Part shown: piece by piece, positions 22,701 to 37,700 of the stretch
How the letters are laid out: each line of letters begins with the position of its first letter
How positions within the stretch are numbered: the stretch's first letter is position 1
From: Dromiciops gliroides
Taxonomy: Eukaryota; Chordata; Mammalia; Microbiotheria; Microbiotheriidae
Direction: 5' to 3'
DNA length: 64,000 nt
NCBI RefSeq assembly: GCF_019393635.1
Contig: NC_057862.1
Span: forward strand, 418,979,669 to 419,043,668
Translations under genes and position numbers: made by a program
Notes under the pieces: model-generated
Databases searched by the model: none
What the model saw: the letters and a program-made list of their open reading frames with translations, nothing else
What the model was told of the DNA's origin: nothing

Positions 22701-25700
22701 ACTTACCTTAATTGCTTTCCCTTACCTTATTTTTAAAGTCTCTAAGGTTTTATCCAGCTCTAAATCATGAATCTCAGTTATGAAGGAGATAGAGCAGCTT
22801 GGGAATAGAAATGGATAGTGTTTATTGCCATGAGCCAATTGTTCCTTAACCCCACTTGGTTATGACACTAGAGAAATTGTTTCTGCAGATAAGGATAGTG
22901 CCTGCCAAATTTTTGCCAGGTCATGAAACTTTTAGAAGGGTCTTGAAGATTGTTTCTTTTATACAATTGCAAAGATTGCTTCAAAGATACCTAGGGAAAT
23001 TTACACTTGAAGTTTTCAAAACTTTACTTAAAACTAACTGCAGTTAGATGCAGTGGAAAGCACACTTAATTTGCAGTCACTGGATCTGGGTTTGAATCCC
23101 AACTCTTCTACTTAGTACCTGTGTATTCTTGCATAAAGTTAAGTAACTTCTCTTTGGCTAAGTTTCAATCAATGACCATGTATTAAGTGCCTTCTTTATT
23201 AGGCATTATGCTAGACATTGGAGATACAAAGCCAAAAATGTAATAGTTCCTGTCCTGTAAAAACTTATTGGAACTTTATTGATCTATAAAATGATAATTA
23301 TATATAATAATATCCCTCGTGTTTTTTAAAATATATATTTATCTATATATATCTATCTACCTCTATGATCCTATGAGTTTATTATATATTATGTATATTA
23401 TACATATTCTATGGTCCAAATATCTTCCCAGAAATACATTTACTCATATAGTTATACCTGGCTTAATGAATTAGATAACGGTTTTTTTTTTTTAAGTGAG
23501 GCAATTGGGGTTAAGTGACTTGCCCAGGGTCACACAGCTAGTAAGTGTTAAGTGTCTGAGGCCAGATTTGAACTCAGGTACTCCTGACTCCAAGGCCAGT
23601 GCTCTATCCACTGCGCCACGTAGCTGCCCCAGATAATGTTTTAATTGTAAAGCAGATTAAGGTTAAGTGAATCTTATTTTACTATTAACTTTAATGATAC
23701 ATTTGGATTTGTGCTCTAATATAGAAAAAAGGTGTAAAAATCCATTTAACACTGCAGGAAGTTACATTGAGTGGAAAGATGTTAGCAAAATATTCAAATA
23801 CTAACACCATGTTAGTATTTCTGTTTTCATAATTTTTAACGACAACACATCAGAAATTAGGGCCATTGTGCTTGTTGACTATAATTAGCTGCCTCACAAA
23901 TTGTTCTCTTTATAGAAGAGGTATAACTTTGGTAATTTGACTAGGTTTTCACTAACCTCAAACTGTTTCAATATTTCTAAGTTGACATAGAAGGCAATTT
24001 TACTTTATTTTGCATTTTTGTCATTTCTAAAATTTGCTGGCTTCATTTTGGACTTTTCTTTCTATTATCAGCTACAGTTTGATACATTATATTGGAATTT
24101 CAAATGAGACCAAAAAGTTACCTATTCTCTTAGCAATGGATGCTTACTCTAATAACATTTAGGATCTATAGGTATATTCTTTGTTAAAAATCATTCTTTT
24201 ACAACTTAATTTTAAAACAAACTTAGGCTGTGTTAACTTCAGGGCTATTAGCATATAAACATAGCATTTTAGCTGTTAGAATTTTAGTGGGGGCATCAAG
24301 TATGAGATTAGCTTTGGAAGGTGAAATTCTATAACTTTGAGAGATGTTTTTCTTTTAGTTTGGGATATTAAATGAATCTGTTAAATGATGTGTATTATCA
24401 GTTGTATTAGCAGAGCTAATGATGTGATTTAATTAGTTGATTGTAAAATTAAGACTAAGAAGAGTTGTTTATTTAAACTGCTGTACTAACTATAAAAGTC
24501 ACATAATTGATTTTGTTGTCTTCTGATATCATCTTTTAGCTGCAAGGAACCACGTGAATAGGATGTGTCTGGCTGCTGATGTTCCTCTTATAGAGAGTGG
24601 AACTGCTGGCTATCTTGGACAAGTAACAGTTATCAAAAAGGTTATGGGAAAATATTTTTCTTGGTATATTTACTGTGGAACCTTAAGGGATGGGATGAGA
24701 TAAACTTGAATTTTTCTTGCATTTATGTGACTCAGATAACCAATACAGTTACGATGCTTATAAATAAGAATACTTAGGATATTTCCTCAAGGTGGTATAG
24801 GCCACTGCACTCTAAATTATAAAAGAGCTCTAGAGGGACATAGACAGCTATTTCCCCTTAACTTCATAGTTTGATTTGTTTGCCTTTTAAAGCCTATGTT
24901 TTTGAAACATAACCTAACCGTTTATGTGTCTATCTGAAACTTTTCATATTACAAACTTGTGCTAAGGCTTTCAGAGTTTGTTGCTTTGGTGATTCTAGAA
25001 TTAAAAATATGGAAAGAACCTTGGCATTTCATCTAGTCCATCCCTCACTTTCAGGTAGGAAGGCACTTAACATCATGCTGCAAAGATTGCTTTCTGTACC
25101 AGGGTTTAATAGCCTTTTTTAAACCTCTATGTCCATGAGAGAACTTTTGCAAGTTAAGAAATGTACTGGAGAGAAAAGGAACAGGTTCATACAATAATGT
25201 ATGATAGAATGCCATTTGGAATCTCTTAAGTATCAGATATGTTCACTTGTCTCACACTCATCTCCTTTTTAGGAAATTATATGTAATTTGTTTCTTTGGC
25301 TCAAAATTCTTAGGCTGTTATCTAATTTAATACTTTAATACTTAAACCCATTTCTTGTCCTCTGTCAATAAAAAATACTTGTGTAGTGATAAGTTAATTG
25401 ATTCTTTTTTTTGTTGTTGTTTTAATTGATTCTTTTTAAAAATAGATTTGTATTTATATTCTTTGTATATTGCTTAGATTTCACCTTAGTCATTGCCACC
25501 TTCCCCAAAAAGCCATTCCTTATAACAAAAATTTTTTGGCAGGGGCAGGGCCATGGGGGGGTTAAGTGACTTGCCCAGGGTCATACAGCTAGTAAGTGTT
25601 AAGTGTCTGAGGCTGGATTTGAACTCAGGTACTCCTGAATCCAGGGCCAGTGCTTTATCCACTGTGCCACCTAGCTGCCCCTTTATAACAAATTTTTTTT

Positions 25701-28700
25701 GTAAAAAGAAAGAAAAACAGGAAGAGAAAAATTAAACAAAATTTAGCAACATAATGACAAAATGTATATTCTTACCTATATGATAGTGTATATATTGTCA
25801 GACCAAAAATCCAAACGATACATAGTGTTTCATACCTATTGACCCTTGTCCTCTGGAAGGGAGGTAGGGAGCTGTCTTCTTATCTCTTCTTTGGGGACAC
25901 ACTTGGTCTCTAATTTCATAACACTTGGTTTTGATTACTTTGTGGTGGTTGTTCTTTCCGTTTACATTGTTATAGTCATATATGCTTTTCTTCACTTGGT
26001 TTACTCCATTTTGCATTTCGTGTTAGTTTTTCTCTATTTATATTCATCATGTTCATTTTTTACAGCACAGTGATATTCCATTACATTCAGATACCACAGT
26101 TTATTTAAACATTTCTTCAATTGATGGGCATGTACTTTGTTTCCAGTTCTTTATTACCCCCCAAAAGTGCTGCTATATTTAGTTGTATTACAGAACTTTT
26201 CTTTTTTTGTCAGTGACCCCATTGAGGTATAGTCTCACCGGTAGAATTTCTGGATTTAAAGAGTCTGGACATTTTAGTCACTTTATTTGATTAATTCTGA
26301 ATTCCTTTCCATTTTGGTTGTATAGCTTCACCAACAATAACAATGCCATTAATGTGACTTTCTTTCTAATATCTCTCCAACACTGACTATTCCTGTCTTC
26401 TGTTATCTTTGCCAGTTTTATGGGTGTGAGGTAAAACCTCAGGGTTGTTCTGATTTTTATTTATTTTAGTAATGATTTGTAGCATTTTTTCGTTATGCTG
26501 TCTGCAATTCTTGTTTTGAGAACTGTTTTTTTTTATGATTTATGATTTGACCATTTCTCTTCTTGGGCAGTAACTTTTAATATAATGGATTCTTAACCTT
26601 GGTTAGGCAGTATCCTTTAATGGTTCTAATATCATGTGAAATTCTCAAATCAAAGTTTAGATTTAGTATATTTTAATTTAAAAACCTGATTTTCTATGTG
26701 TTTAGGAGGTTAGGATTGGATAGAAAATCCTGAAATCAACAAATATGTAACACTTCTTGAAAATATTTAGTTTAGAAACGTATCCTTGAAATGGAATTCT
26801 TTTGTAGTCTTTGAGATTTATTTAAAGGATCAGTGCATCAATAGCTTTTTAGCATTTAGGTGCTTTAAGTAGGGGGAAGTATACTATATTCTGTAGGAAC
26901 CTACACTAACAGATGAATATTTTGGGGTTTTAGGCCTGGTTGTGCTACTATCTTATATATTTAGGTGAATCACTTAACTTCCTTATGCCCTTTTTTTTCT
27001 TACCTGTAAAATGAGGAAATTGGACTTTATATTTTCTGTAAGGTCTTTTCACAAAGAGTTCTATATGTGTATGAAAAGTAATTAGAATAGGAAAGAAGTT
27101 TCTGTATATAGTTGTTTTATCTTGAAATAATGAGTTGTTATTGTGGAGTGAATGTTTTTCTGATTTCTTGAATCTGCAGGGTGTAACAGAATGTTATGAA
27201 TGTCATCCTAAACCAACCCAGAAAACTTTCCCTGGATGTACAATTCGTAATACACCTTCAGAACCTATCCACTGTATTGTATGGGCAAAATATTTGTTCA
27301 AGTAAGAGATTATTTGAGAATCTATGTTGTGATGCTTATAATGGGAAAGTGAAAATTTTTTTTATTTAAAGATACTTATTCCTTTTTTCTTTTGCCTGAA
27401 CTTACCTTCTTTTTATTTGTTTGTTTATTTTTGGTCAAATCAAAGTCTTATTCACATATAGTTTAAAAAGGAAACATTTTATATTGTTCAAAAGGCATTT
27501 CAGCAGTTAACAATGAGATAAATTATATTTTGTTTAAACTTTATCATACAGACTAGTTATTGCATAAAATTTATGTTGAGTTGAAATATTTTGCTGAATC
27601 TACCTCTGGTAATCATATGTGAGATTTGTGAAATTAAACATAATTGTGTTTTTGGCTAGAATTAAATCATTAGGTGTCTATGTAAAATAGATACCTTGGA
27701 AATAGAAATATTAACAACCTAGTTTGGTAATTTTTCTTATTAGTTCCTGGTAAGCTTTGACATAACCATCTCAATCCAATTAGATTTGTATATATAATTA
27801 AGGGAAAAATTTTTGTGAAAAATGCTTGTCTTTGTATGTAACTTCTTTTAAAAATTACAGCCAGTTGTTTGGGGAAGAAGATGCTGATCAGGAAGTATCC
27901 CCTGACAGAGCTGATCCTGAAGCTGCCTGTGAGTAAAATATTTAGGGTTAAACTTGTCATTTCATCAAAAGCTTTAAATTTTGACAGCTAGTTTTCTTAT
28001 TCTGGTTATGAAAATAGTAGCTTGTAAGAGGAGTGTAGTGTTAAGATGGTCATACCTCCCCTTTTGGCTCCTCTAATAGGCCCTGAATCAGGGCAAATAC
28101 TAAATCAGGCTATGTTGATTACAGATGAATTCCCTAGGTAATTTAAATTATTTCTTAAATTAGTTAAGTTGAGTCTCAGTTTCATGTTTTGATGTTAAAA
28201 CAATAGTTAAATGTTGTATGTTTCAGGGGAACCGGCAGAAGCTGAAGCCAGAGCAAGAGCATCTAATGATGATGGTGATATCAAACGTATTTCCACTAAG
28301 GAATGGGCTAAATCAACTGGTTATGATCCAGTTAAACTCTTCACCAAGGTGAGATTTGCTCTCTCTTTCAAATAGCAGAGTGGTATAGGCTATTAAATTC
28401 TGTTTCTTTTGAATTATTTTGAAATTTAAATGACTTACCCAGGGTCACACAGCTAGTAAGTATCTCAGTCAGTTAGCAAAGCATAAGCATCTTTTATATT
28501 CCAGTGACTGTGCTAAACTTTGGGGATACGAAGATGGTGAGGAACTCAAAATCTTATGGGGGAAAAACAAGCAAACAAATATGCACAAACAAGCTATGCA
28601 CAAGATAATTAGGAAATAATAAGAGGGAAGACACTAGAATTAAGAGAATGGAAAAGACTTCCTGTAGAAGAGATTTTTAGTTAAGACTCCATAGAAGAAA

Positions 28701-31700
28701 ATAGGAAGGAAAGATTAGGAGAGATGACATTCCAGGTATTGGGTGGGGGGGTGGGGGTGGAACAGCTAAGAAAAATGCCCAGAGGCAGAATTTCAGTGAA
28801 TGAATTTCTGAAGGTCATTATTAAGTTTGATAGAAAAGTTTCAACTGCTGCTAAGGTGATTTTTTTTTCACTTAGGTGGGTAATTGGAAAATTCTTTTCA
28901 TAATAGGATAGATAGTTAACTCCTTTGATAGGATCCAACAAGACATTTTTCATATAATTGTCATAATATTTTCATATAATTTCTTAACAAATTAGAAACT
29001 ACAGAATTCCTTCTAAAACTAAATGTTTTAGGATATAAGTTCTAGTGCTTATTTAAATATATATATCTGTAGTATAAGGAAAATCTAAACTGTTAATGAT
29101 TAACACACTCCTTCCATAATACCCTACCCATCCCAATGATTCTTTACAACCTGAGGTCATAATTCAAAACTCATTCACCATTCCTTACTGTTCTATTCCT
29201 TATGTCCATTTCTCACTCCTCCACCCACGTTTCATCTCCCTTTAATGTCCCCCTCTTTAGGTACCCACCTCTTCCATGCTTTCTGGAATGCCTGCTCCAT
29301 AAGCAACAAACTTGTTTTTGTTTTAAATCTTTTGTGTTTTCAATTCCAGTCTTTTGGCTCTGAGACCTGACTGTCTCCTGATGATGACTTCCAGTACTAG
29401 CTTCACTTTGACTCAGTCACTGAATTACTGGTCCAGGTGGAGGAGTTGGAATACTCATTGTTCCTCACTGCTGCTTTGTAGGTTTTCCTCCTACCACCAT
29501 CATTCAGTAAACTTAACTCTTAGGGTTTATTCACTCTATATCTACTACCCAAAATTCTGCTAGCTGTTTTCTGCCAGTCTACAGGACATTCCCCTTCCTT
29601 CCTTAGTGAGTTGAGTGCCTAGCTTACAGTCTTTCTCTCCTCTCCAACTCTTACCCCAATATGGGGCGGTGGAGGTGGGGGGGGAGGGAAGCTTCAACAT
29701 ATTAATACTCTCTCAGATCCCATAATAACCTCACAGTTCTTCAACCCAAGACTTAGTCCTCTACCCCACCTCAGGGGATGGTCATTACCTCCATCTTGCA
29801 GTCACCCACAAATTACCCTTCCATGTTCATAAACTCTGAAATTCTCTTATATAATCACAATCGATTGTTATTCATATTCTTCCTCTGTCTTGCAACTCTA
29901 AACCCTGTTTTTTGTCCCCATTGTGACTTCCAGTTCTTCAGCCTCTCAGTTCTTTACTAGGCCATAACCCTTGCACTAGCTTCACTCTTCTCTTCCCCAT
30001 CTTGACCCTTGGTGAATGAGTTTTTTTTTTAAATAAAGTATTTTATTTTTTCCCCCTGTTACATGTAAAGATAGTTCTCAACTTTTGTTTATTACAAGCT
30101 TTCCAATTTCAGATTTTTCTCCCTCCCTCCCCCTCCCCTAGACAGCAGGTAATCTGATATAGGTTATATATATATACACATAATAACATTAAACATATTT
30201 CTGGATTAGTCATGTTATAAGAGAAAAATCAGAGCAATGATGAAAAAATCTCAAAATAGAAAAACAACTGCACCAAAAACAAAAGAAATAGTATGGGGTG
30301 TGTGAGTTTTTGAGTTTAACTCTGCACTGTCTTCTTGAGTCCCTTGCCTTCTTATATCACCCAACTTGCCCTGCTAGTTCTCAGCCTTAGACCACTGTTG
30401 AACAATGGTAGAGAAAAATCATGAAACCATGCTGACTAGGTCCCTTACAATTTTATGTTACATAACCTCAACAGGCCTCTTAATGCTGCAAGGCAATCCT
30501 TTTAATTTAATCTTCTTAATTAGCTTGCTGTCTTCCTCACTGCAACAGTTTTTCCAAATCTTTTCAGTCTTTTTCAGGTCTCCTATGGCTCCTTATCTTC
30601 CCTTCCCCTTCCTTCTCAGCTAAAAAACACTTCATATTTTATTTAAAAATCGGGACTCTTCTCCAAGGGTTTTTTCTCTCTTCCTCCATATCTCCCAGAT
30701 ACCTTCTGCCATTTATCTCCTCCTCTATGCTTGTCTGCCAAGGTGACCTCCTGCCAAGACAAACTTCTCTACATGTACAAATGATTCCATTCCTTACTGT
30801 CATCTTCATCAGGTTGACTCCTTCTGTCATCCCTACTCTCTTGTTATTAATCTCTCCCTGTCTACTGACTACTTCCCTACTGACCACAAACATGCCCATG
30901 TCTTCCCCATCCTCAAAAAACCCTTACTTGATTCATCCATCTCTGTTAATCATTCTCATATTTCTCCTCCCCTTTGTGACTTAACTTCTTGAGGAGGTTG
31001 TCTGTGGGTACCTCCATTTCCTTTTTCACTTAGAGAGTCTCACTGTAGTCTGGCTTCCTTCCTAATTTATTCAACTAAACGTTTTCCCTCCAAAGTTACC
31101 AATCCTTCCTAGTTGCCAAATTTAATGACCCTTTCCCAGTCTCCATCTTACTTAACCTCTCTGCAGTCCTTGACTTTTGACACTGTAGATCACCTTTTTT
31201 TCTCATTATTTTCTTTAGGTTTTCATAACACTATACTCTCCTAGTTCTCTTCTACCTATCTGACCACTCCTTAATCATCTTTGTTGGCTTTTCATCCAGG
31301 TCACACCTACTAACTTGTGGATATCACGTAGGGTTTTTGTCCTTGTCATCTTTTCCCTCTACATTGTTTTACTTGGATATCTCATCAGCTCCCATAGATT
31401 CAATTATCATTTCTATGCTGGTTATTTTCACATCTACTTATTCATCCCTATTCTCTGTTGACCTGCAGTCTCATTTCTTCAGCCACTTTTTGGATATCTT
31501 GAACTGGAAGTCTTGTAAACATCTTAAGCTCAATATAAAACAACTATTTATTCTCCAAATCCTCCCCTTTTCCTAACTTCCCTATTACTATTGAATGCAC
31601 TACCATTCTCTTTGTCACCTAGGCATGCAATCTAGGTGTCATCTTTAACTCTTCTCATCTTCCATATCTAATCTGTTGCCAAGGCCTGTCAATTTTACCT

Positions 31701-34700
31701 TTGTAACATTTCTTGAATACTCCCCCTTCTTTCCTCTGGCATTGCTACCACCCTGGTGCAGGCCCTCATCTCCTTGTGCTTATACCTACTGAAATAGTCT
31801 GCTGGTTGGTCTTCCACCATCAAATCTCTCTGCTCCAGTTTCTCTTCCACTGAATTGGTAGTGATTTTCCTAAAGCACAAGTCTGACCATGTCACTGCAC
31901 CTACTCAATAAACTCCAGTGCCTCCCTATCACCTTCTGGATCAAATAGAAAAATCTCATTTGACATTTAAAGCCTTTCATGATGTGATTTGGCATCCTAC
32001 CCCCCCCCCCCCCATCTTATACACACCCTCCTTCCCTTCATGTACTCTGTAATACAGTGACCCTGGCTTCCTTACTTTTTGTTACACAATTTTCTTCATC
32101 TCCCAACTCCAGGCATTTTGACTGCCAAGCCTGGATTACTCTTTTCTAATCTCTCCTTCCTGTCTTCCTTGGGCTTCCTTCAGATCCTAGCTAAAATCCC
32201 AGTTTCAGGAAGCATTTTCTGATCCCTTTTAATTCTAGTGCCTGCCTTCTGTTGATTATTTCCAGTTTATCCTGTATGTAGCTTGTTTGTATATAGTTGT
32301 GTTTTGTCTCCTTCATTAGACTGTCCCTTGAGAGTAGTACTGCTTTGCCTTTCTTTGTATTCCTAGTGTTTAGCACAGGTCCTGGTACGTGGAGCTTAAA
32401 AACATCTATTCACTGGGTGATTTGTGTGCTTAATTAGTTTAGGCTCATTTAAAAAAATCTTACTTTTGGTTTGTTTTTGTATTCACCTTCATCTCTCTCC
32501 TCTTTTCTGCCTAGCCAGCCATCCCTTGGGGAAAAAAAAAGAAAATAATTCAACAAAATATACCGATGTATCAGTCTTGAAAGTATATACAGTATTCTCC
32601 TTTTATACTTCCCTACTTCTGAAAAAAGGGAGGAGTTTTTAATTTTCTCAACTTTTTTCCAGGGTCACCCTTTATCATTATTATTATAGTGTTCAACTTA
32701 GTTTTTGTTCTGTGTACTTTGTTGTAGCCATTGTCTCCATTGGTTCTTAGTTTTGTTTCTTTATTCAGTTTATAATTCTCTCCATGCTTCTCTGCATTCC
32801 TTATTGTTTCACGGGGCAGTAATATTAACTTAAATTTAAGTACTACAATGTTTTTGTTAATCCTTTTCCAAATCACTGGTGGGTCCATTGTTTTTTCTAG
32901 ATGATATTTATAGTAGATAATCATTCTAGCACCATGTTTTTTTAGTATATGACATGTCTAACTCGAAATCGTTATCATAGTACAATATTTAATGTAATTC
33001 CTTGCCCTTGTATATAGTAGGTGCTTAATATTTATTGAATTTTTAAATGAATTGCATATTTCACTTACCTACATGTGCACTTAAAGGATTATTGTATTCA
33101 ATTTTGCCTCTTTTTTTTTTTTTAAGCTTTTCAAGGATGATATAAGATATTTATTGACAATGGATAAATTGTGGAGGAAAAGGAAGCCTCCTGTGCCATT
33201 AGACTGGACTGAAGTGCAAAGTCAAGGTAATTTGTACATATCTTGTGAGTACCTACTTTAAACCCTCCATACCCACTTTAAAAAAATACATAGCCCCTAT
33301 TTGACTGGATCTCCTCTTTATCTAAATTGTTTTATTTTGCTGGACATTTTTATAGAGTGGGGCTTCTTTTGCTGCCTTCCATGCCAGTGACCAAAGAAGT
33401 CAGATTTCTAGAAGAGCATAGTCTGTTCAATAAGAAAATATTTTTAGAATATTATCAGAAACTTTCCTGTTTCCATAATAAGTGGCATTTATACAGTAAT
33501 CCCTTTAGTCATAGCCTCTGTTGTCAATGATAAGCTCTTCAGAATGTTGAGGGTGGATGATTCAAGCTGTTTTGAGTAAGGGGAATTACCCTCCCCCCCT
33601 TTTTTTTAAAACAGACAAGAGAATACCACCATAAGTAGGGTCCCAGTTAAGAATCAGGGTCCCACTTTTCTGGAAACTTCTTAATTTTGTACTTTATGAT
33701 GGCTAAGGGATTCCTGAAAGTTTTGGATGGGATGTCAGAATTTAATCTTAACTCATTGTTCCTGAGATGCTGAACATCATTCCTCCTCAGAAAGACATTT
33801 ATTTTATCTGGAGTCTAGCTAGAGCTAATTATTCTATTATGTTGTAATTCTTTTAAGTTACTGCACAGATTCATTGGACTTGTAATTTATTTTTACCTAA
33901 AACATTTTTGCTTTTTAGAATATATGCCTTTTTAGATTTAGTGTTAACAACAACAACAACAAAGCATTATTATTATACCAGAGATGAGAGAGTTCCAATC
34001 AACAGACTAGTAGAAATGTTTAGTGGAAAACTGATTGTGAGTACAGTGTCTAAAGGAAACCTTTAGGAAATGCTACTAATTTCACCTACATGGAACTTTT
34101 TTTAAGTGAATTGGAAAACTGTTGCAGAAATTCATTGATTTTAGGGTACTAGCTGATTGTGGATTTTTTTGGGGGTTATTACATTTACTTTTAACTTTTT
34201 AGTTGAATTTATCTTTCTACTTTGAATTCCTTTAAATGTCTGGATGTAAGTTCCCTCATTCCTGTTCTGTCTGCCCTTTTCCTTCTCCCCCCAAAAGAAA
34301 AGTGCCTTTTATCCAGGGGTATGTCCTCTGCTGATATAATGGCAATAATGTTTGTTTTTATATTGTTGGATCTCTGTTAGGTTGCTCAGTAGATAGAGAA
34401 TCAGTCTGGAAGTCAGGAAGGACTGTGGGTTCATATCCAACCTCAGACACTTCCTAGCTTTGTGACCTTGTGCAAGTTACTTAATAACCTATTTGCTTCA
34501 TCTGTAAAATGAGGATAATAACAGCACCTTACTTTCCAAGGTTGTTGTGAGGATCAAATGAGATAACAGTTCTAAAGTGCTAATAATAAGCATGGTGCTT
34601 AACACATAGTAATAAGCACTATATAAATGTTAGGTATTACTAGCTATTATACTACCTACATAAAAAAGTGGTAGAATAGAAAATGCAGTTCAACTTTTGT

Positions 34701-37700
34701 ATACTTGGTAGTTTTACTTTTTGGTTTTTACAAATCTCAGAGCATTGTCTTTTTCTTTTTCTTTTTTTTTGGGCGGGGCAACAAGGGTTAAGTGACTTGC
34801 CCAGGGTCACACAGCTAGTAAATGTCAAGTGTCTGAGGCTGGATTTGAACTCAGGTCCTCCTGAATCCAGGGCCAGTGCTTTATCCACTACGCCACCTAG
34901 CTGCCCCCAGAGCATTGTCTTTTTGAAATATGAAGTATAAATATGAAGACACATTTCAATTTGTCACCTAAAGAATTTTTATTAGTTGATTATTATGCTT
35001 ATTGTTGTAATTTGATTATTTTAAAATTCTTGTGTGGTGTTTTATGCTCTAACGGGTTGAGAAGTTGTCTGTAGTGACTTACTCTGTAGCATTTTTATGT
35101 CTTGTACATAGGCATTGACTTTTTGTATAGAGACCACAGCTGCTTGCATGAAAGTAGTTCTCTTTCTGTCCTCATTAATGACTTTTCTGACATATGGTCA
35201 TTCTTGAGCTCATGTCTCCTAACTAGCTTTTCATTGTTCTTTGTTTGTTGGCGGGGCAATGAGGGTTAAGTGACCTGCCCAGGGTCACACAGCTAGGAAG
35301 TGTCAAGTGTCTGAGGCCAGGTCTGAACTTAGGTGCTTCTGAATCCAGGGCTAGGGCTTTATCCATTGCGCCACTTAGCTACCCTTTTCTTTGTTCTTTG
35401 GCTGAGGAGAGTTTGGTTTTTGAGGTTTGTAGCTGCTTCCTCTTTTAATCCTTATTTTTTACTTAATTTTTAAATGGCTATTTTCTTGGAGAGTACCTTT
35501 CTAGCACTCTTTAAAAGCTAATTTTATACTATTAGTTCTTCACTTTTTTTTCACTTTCAGAAAGGAGTACAAATCACTTAAAATTTCACTTTGGCAGCTT
35601 GGTGGAGTAGAGAGAAGCTTGAGGCAGGGGGATACCATTTAGGATGCTGTTGGCAGTGGTCCAGGGGAGAAGTTTTGAAGGCCTCTGACAGGGTAGTAGC
35701 CCTGTGTTTTCCCTTGTAAGTGGAGAGAAGTGGATAGTTGTGAGAGATGACAAGATTTGGATGTGAGGTGAAAGAGTATGAGGAGTTGAGGATGACTCTT
35801 TTTGTTTGTAATTCACAGTGATTGGGAAGATGATGGCATTTTTATACATTTTTTTATATAGCCTTCGTGTTCAGGATTTTCAGAGGATATGCTAGCATAG
35901 TGCACAACTAGAAGATCCTAGCAATTTGAAAATGTTTTGAGTACAGCTTAGTAATAGAATGTGTTTCTCTTGTCCAAAGACCAGCCTATTTATAGAGCCT
36001 CATTGGCCTGATTGACAAATTATTTTGGTCAAAGAAGATTTTGATTGCTTAATTCACAGCTGAGTTGGGATCTGTACCATTGGAGAGAGGGGTACCATGA
36101 TAAAGTCATAGATCCATAAAATGTTGAAGTATAGTCATAGCCAGTGTGAATTATTTTTCTCCTGTTTCTGCTTTATTATTGTGAATAACTTCCTATAAAT
36201 TTTTCAGAATTGTAAAAATAGTCTTCATAGTTATTTTAAATGTCATTCTATTACATTGATAATACCAATAGTTTATTCAGCTGTTCATTAACTGATAGAC
36301 ATTTATGTCATTTCCCAGTTCTTTTACTGTTACATATAATATTCTTTATACACAGATCTTTTTATATCTTTAAAGTGGTACTCTTAGGACTTTTTTTTTT
36401 TACAAGGGATCAGGGTATGATTATTGTTGCTTGTTTCTTTATTCCCCTCAAAAAGATTTTTATTAATTTGTAATTCTTGTCAAATCTATGACAGTTGGGT
36501 TTTAATTATCTTATTTTTTGTCAATTTGATGTGTATGCAGGGATACATCACAGCTGCTTGATTTTGCATTTCTCTGAAGAATAGTGGGATTGATCATTTT
36601 TCAAAAGATTATTTTAGCAATATGTGTCTCCCCCATGTAAATTCTCTTAATATATATATTGGAACCTTTAGCCAGTAGTGATTGATTCAGGAGGATTCTC
36701 TTTAACTATTTGTAATTTTATAAATTTTAAATGTTTAGTTTTTATATTATGAATCCTGGAAATATTTCCCCTAAATGAATGTTTTTATCTTGGCTAAATT
36801 TGTTATAATCAAATTTATTTTTAATGTAATTAAATCCATCTATTTTATTATGCCTCCTCTAAAAAACTATTTTCTATTTTGATATTGATGGTCTTATTGG
36901 TCAGAGATTGCCCCTGTTTAATTAGTACAAAAGATGGTAAGGGTGCTGATTGTGACATTTAATAAAGAAAAGCCCATTGTACCCACGCTAATATTATCTT
37001 TTTTCCTCCATTTGAAGAAATAAATGCAGCAGATCAACAAAATGAATCCACATTAGGTTTAAAAGACCAACAGGTTCTGGATGTCAGGAGCTATGCACGT
37101 CTATTTTCAAAGAGTATTGAAACCTTGAGAGTTCACCTTGCTGAAAAAGGTGATGGAGCTGAACTCATATGGGATAAGGTTAGTTGAGAAAATGTGGTAA
37201 CCAGCTACATATTAAGTATATGTTTTAATTCTAGAGCTGTTCTTTTTTGTTTGTTTTTTTTTTTCACGGTGAGGCAATTGGGGTTAAGTGACTTGCCCAG
37301 GGTCACACAGCTAGTAAGTGTAAAGTGTTTGAGACCGGATTTGAACTCAGGTCCTCCTGAATCCAGGGCTGGTGCTCTATCCACTATGCCACCTAGCTGC
37401 CCCATTAGAGCTGTTCTTTTGAGAAGTAAAATTAGCCTCATTGGAAATTTGTAAGAGAGGCATTTTAAATAGGTCATCTTTCACATGCTTGGGAAATTTT
37501 GTCAGATTTTGTTTAGTTGTTTCATTGCTATAATCAGATTTCTTCTTGAATACAAATTAATGATGATTAAAAATGATTGGGCAATTGGTTCAGTGAATAA
37601 AATGCTGGGCCTGGAGCCAGGAAAGCTTGTCTTTCTGAGTTCAAATAATTAGCTGTGTGATCCTGAGCAAGTCATTTAACCCTATTTGCCCATATTTTCC

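Larger units (their letters stand above)
28990..32440 (+). mobile_element. Nearly full-length L2 (CR1-clade) LINE, decayed, with nested L1
   Basis: The sense strand is pyrimidine-rich throughout and follows L2 ORF2 in order. The endonuclease-domain word GGTGGAGGAGTTGGAATACTC-type starts at about 29436 (reads GGGVGI). Then come the finger/palm blocks near 30900 (CATGTCTTCCCCATCCTCAA), ACTTTTGACACTGTAGATCA at 31164 and a degraded YADD site near 31410. The later blocks GGTCTTCCACCATCAAATC and AAGCACAAGTCTGACCATGT follow. The L2 3' end is TTGTATTCCTAGTGTTTAGC, CAGGTCCTGGTACG. Length without the nested L1 is about 3.2 kb. It is heavily mutated and non-coding. Most mammalian L2 copies are short 3' fragments, so this length is notable. 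Confidence 0.8.
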
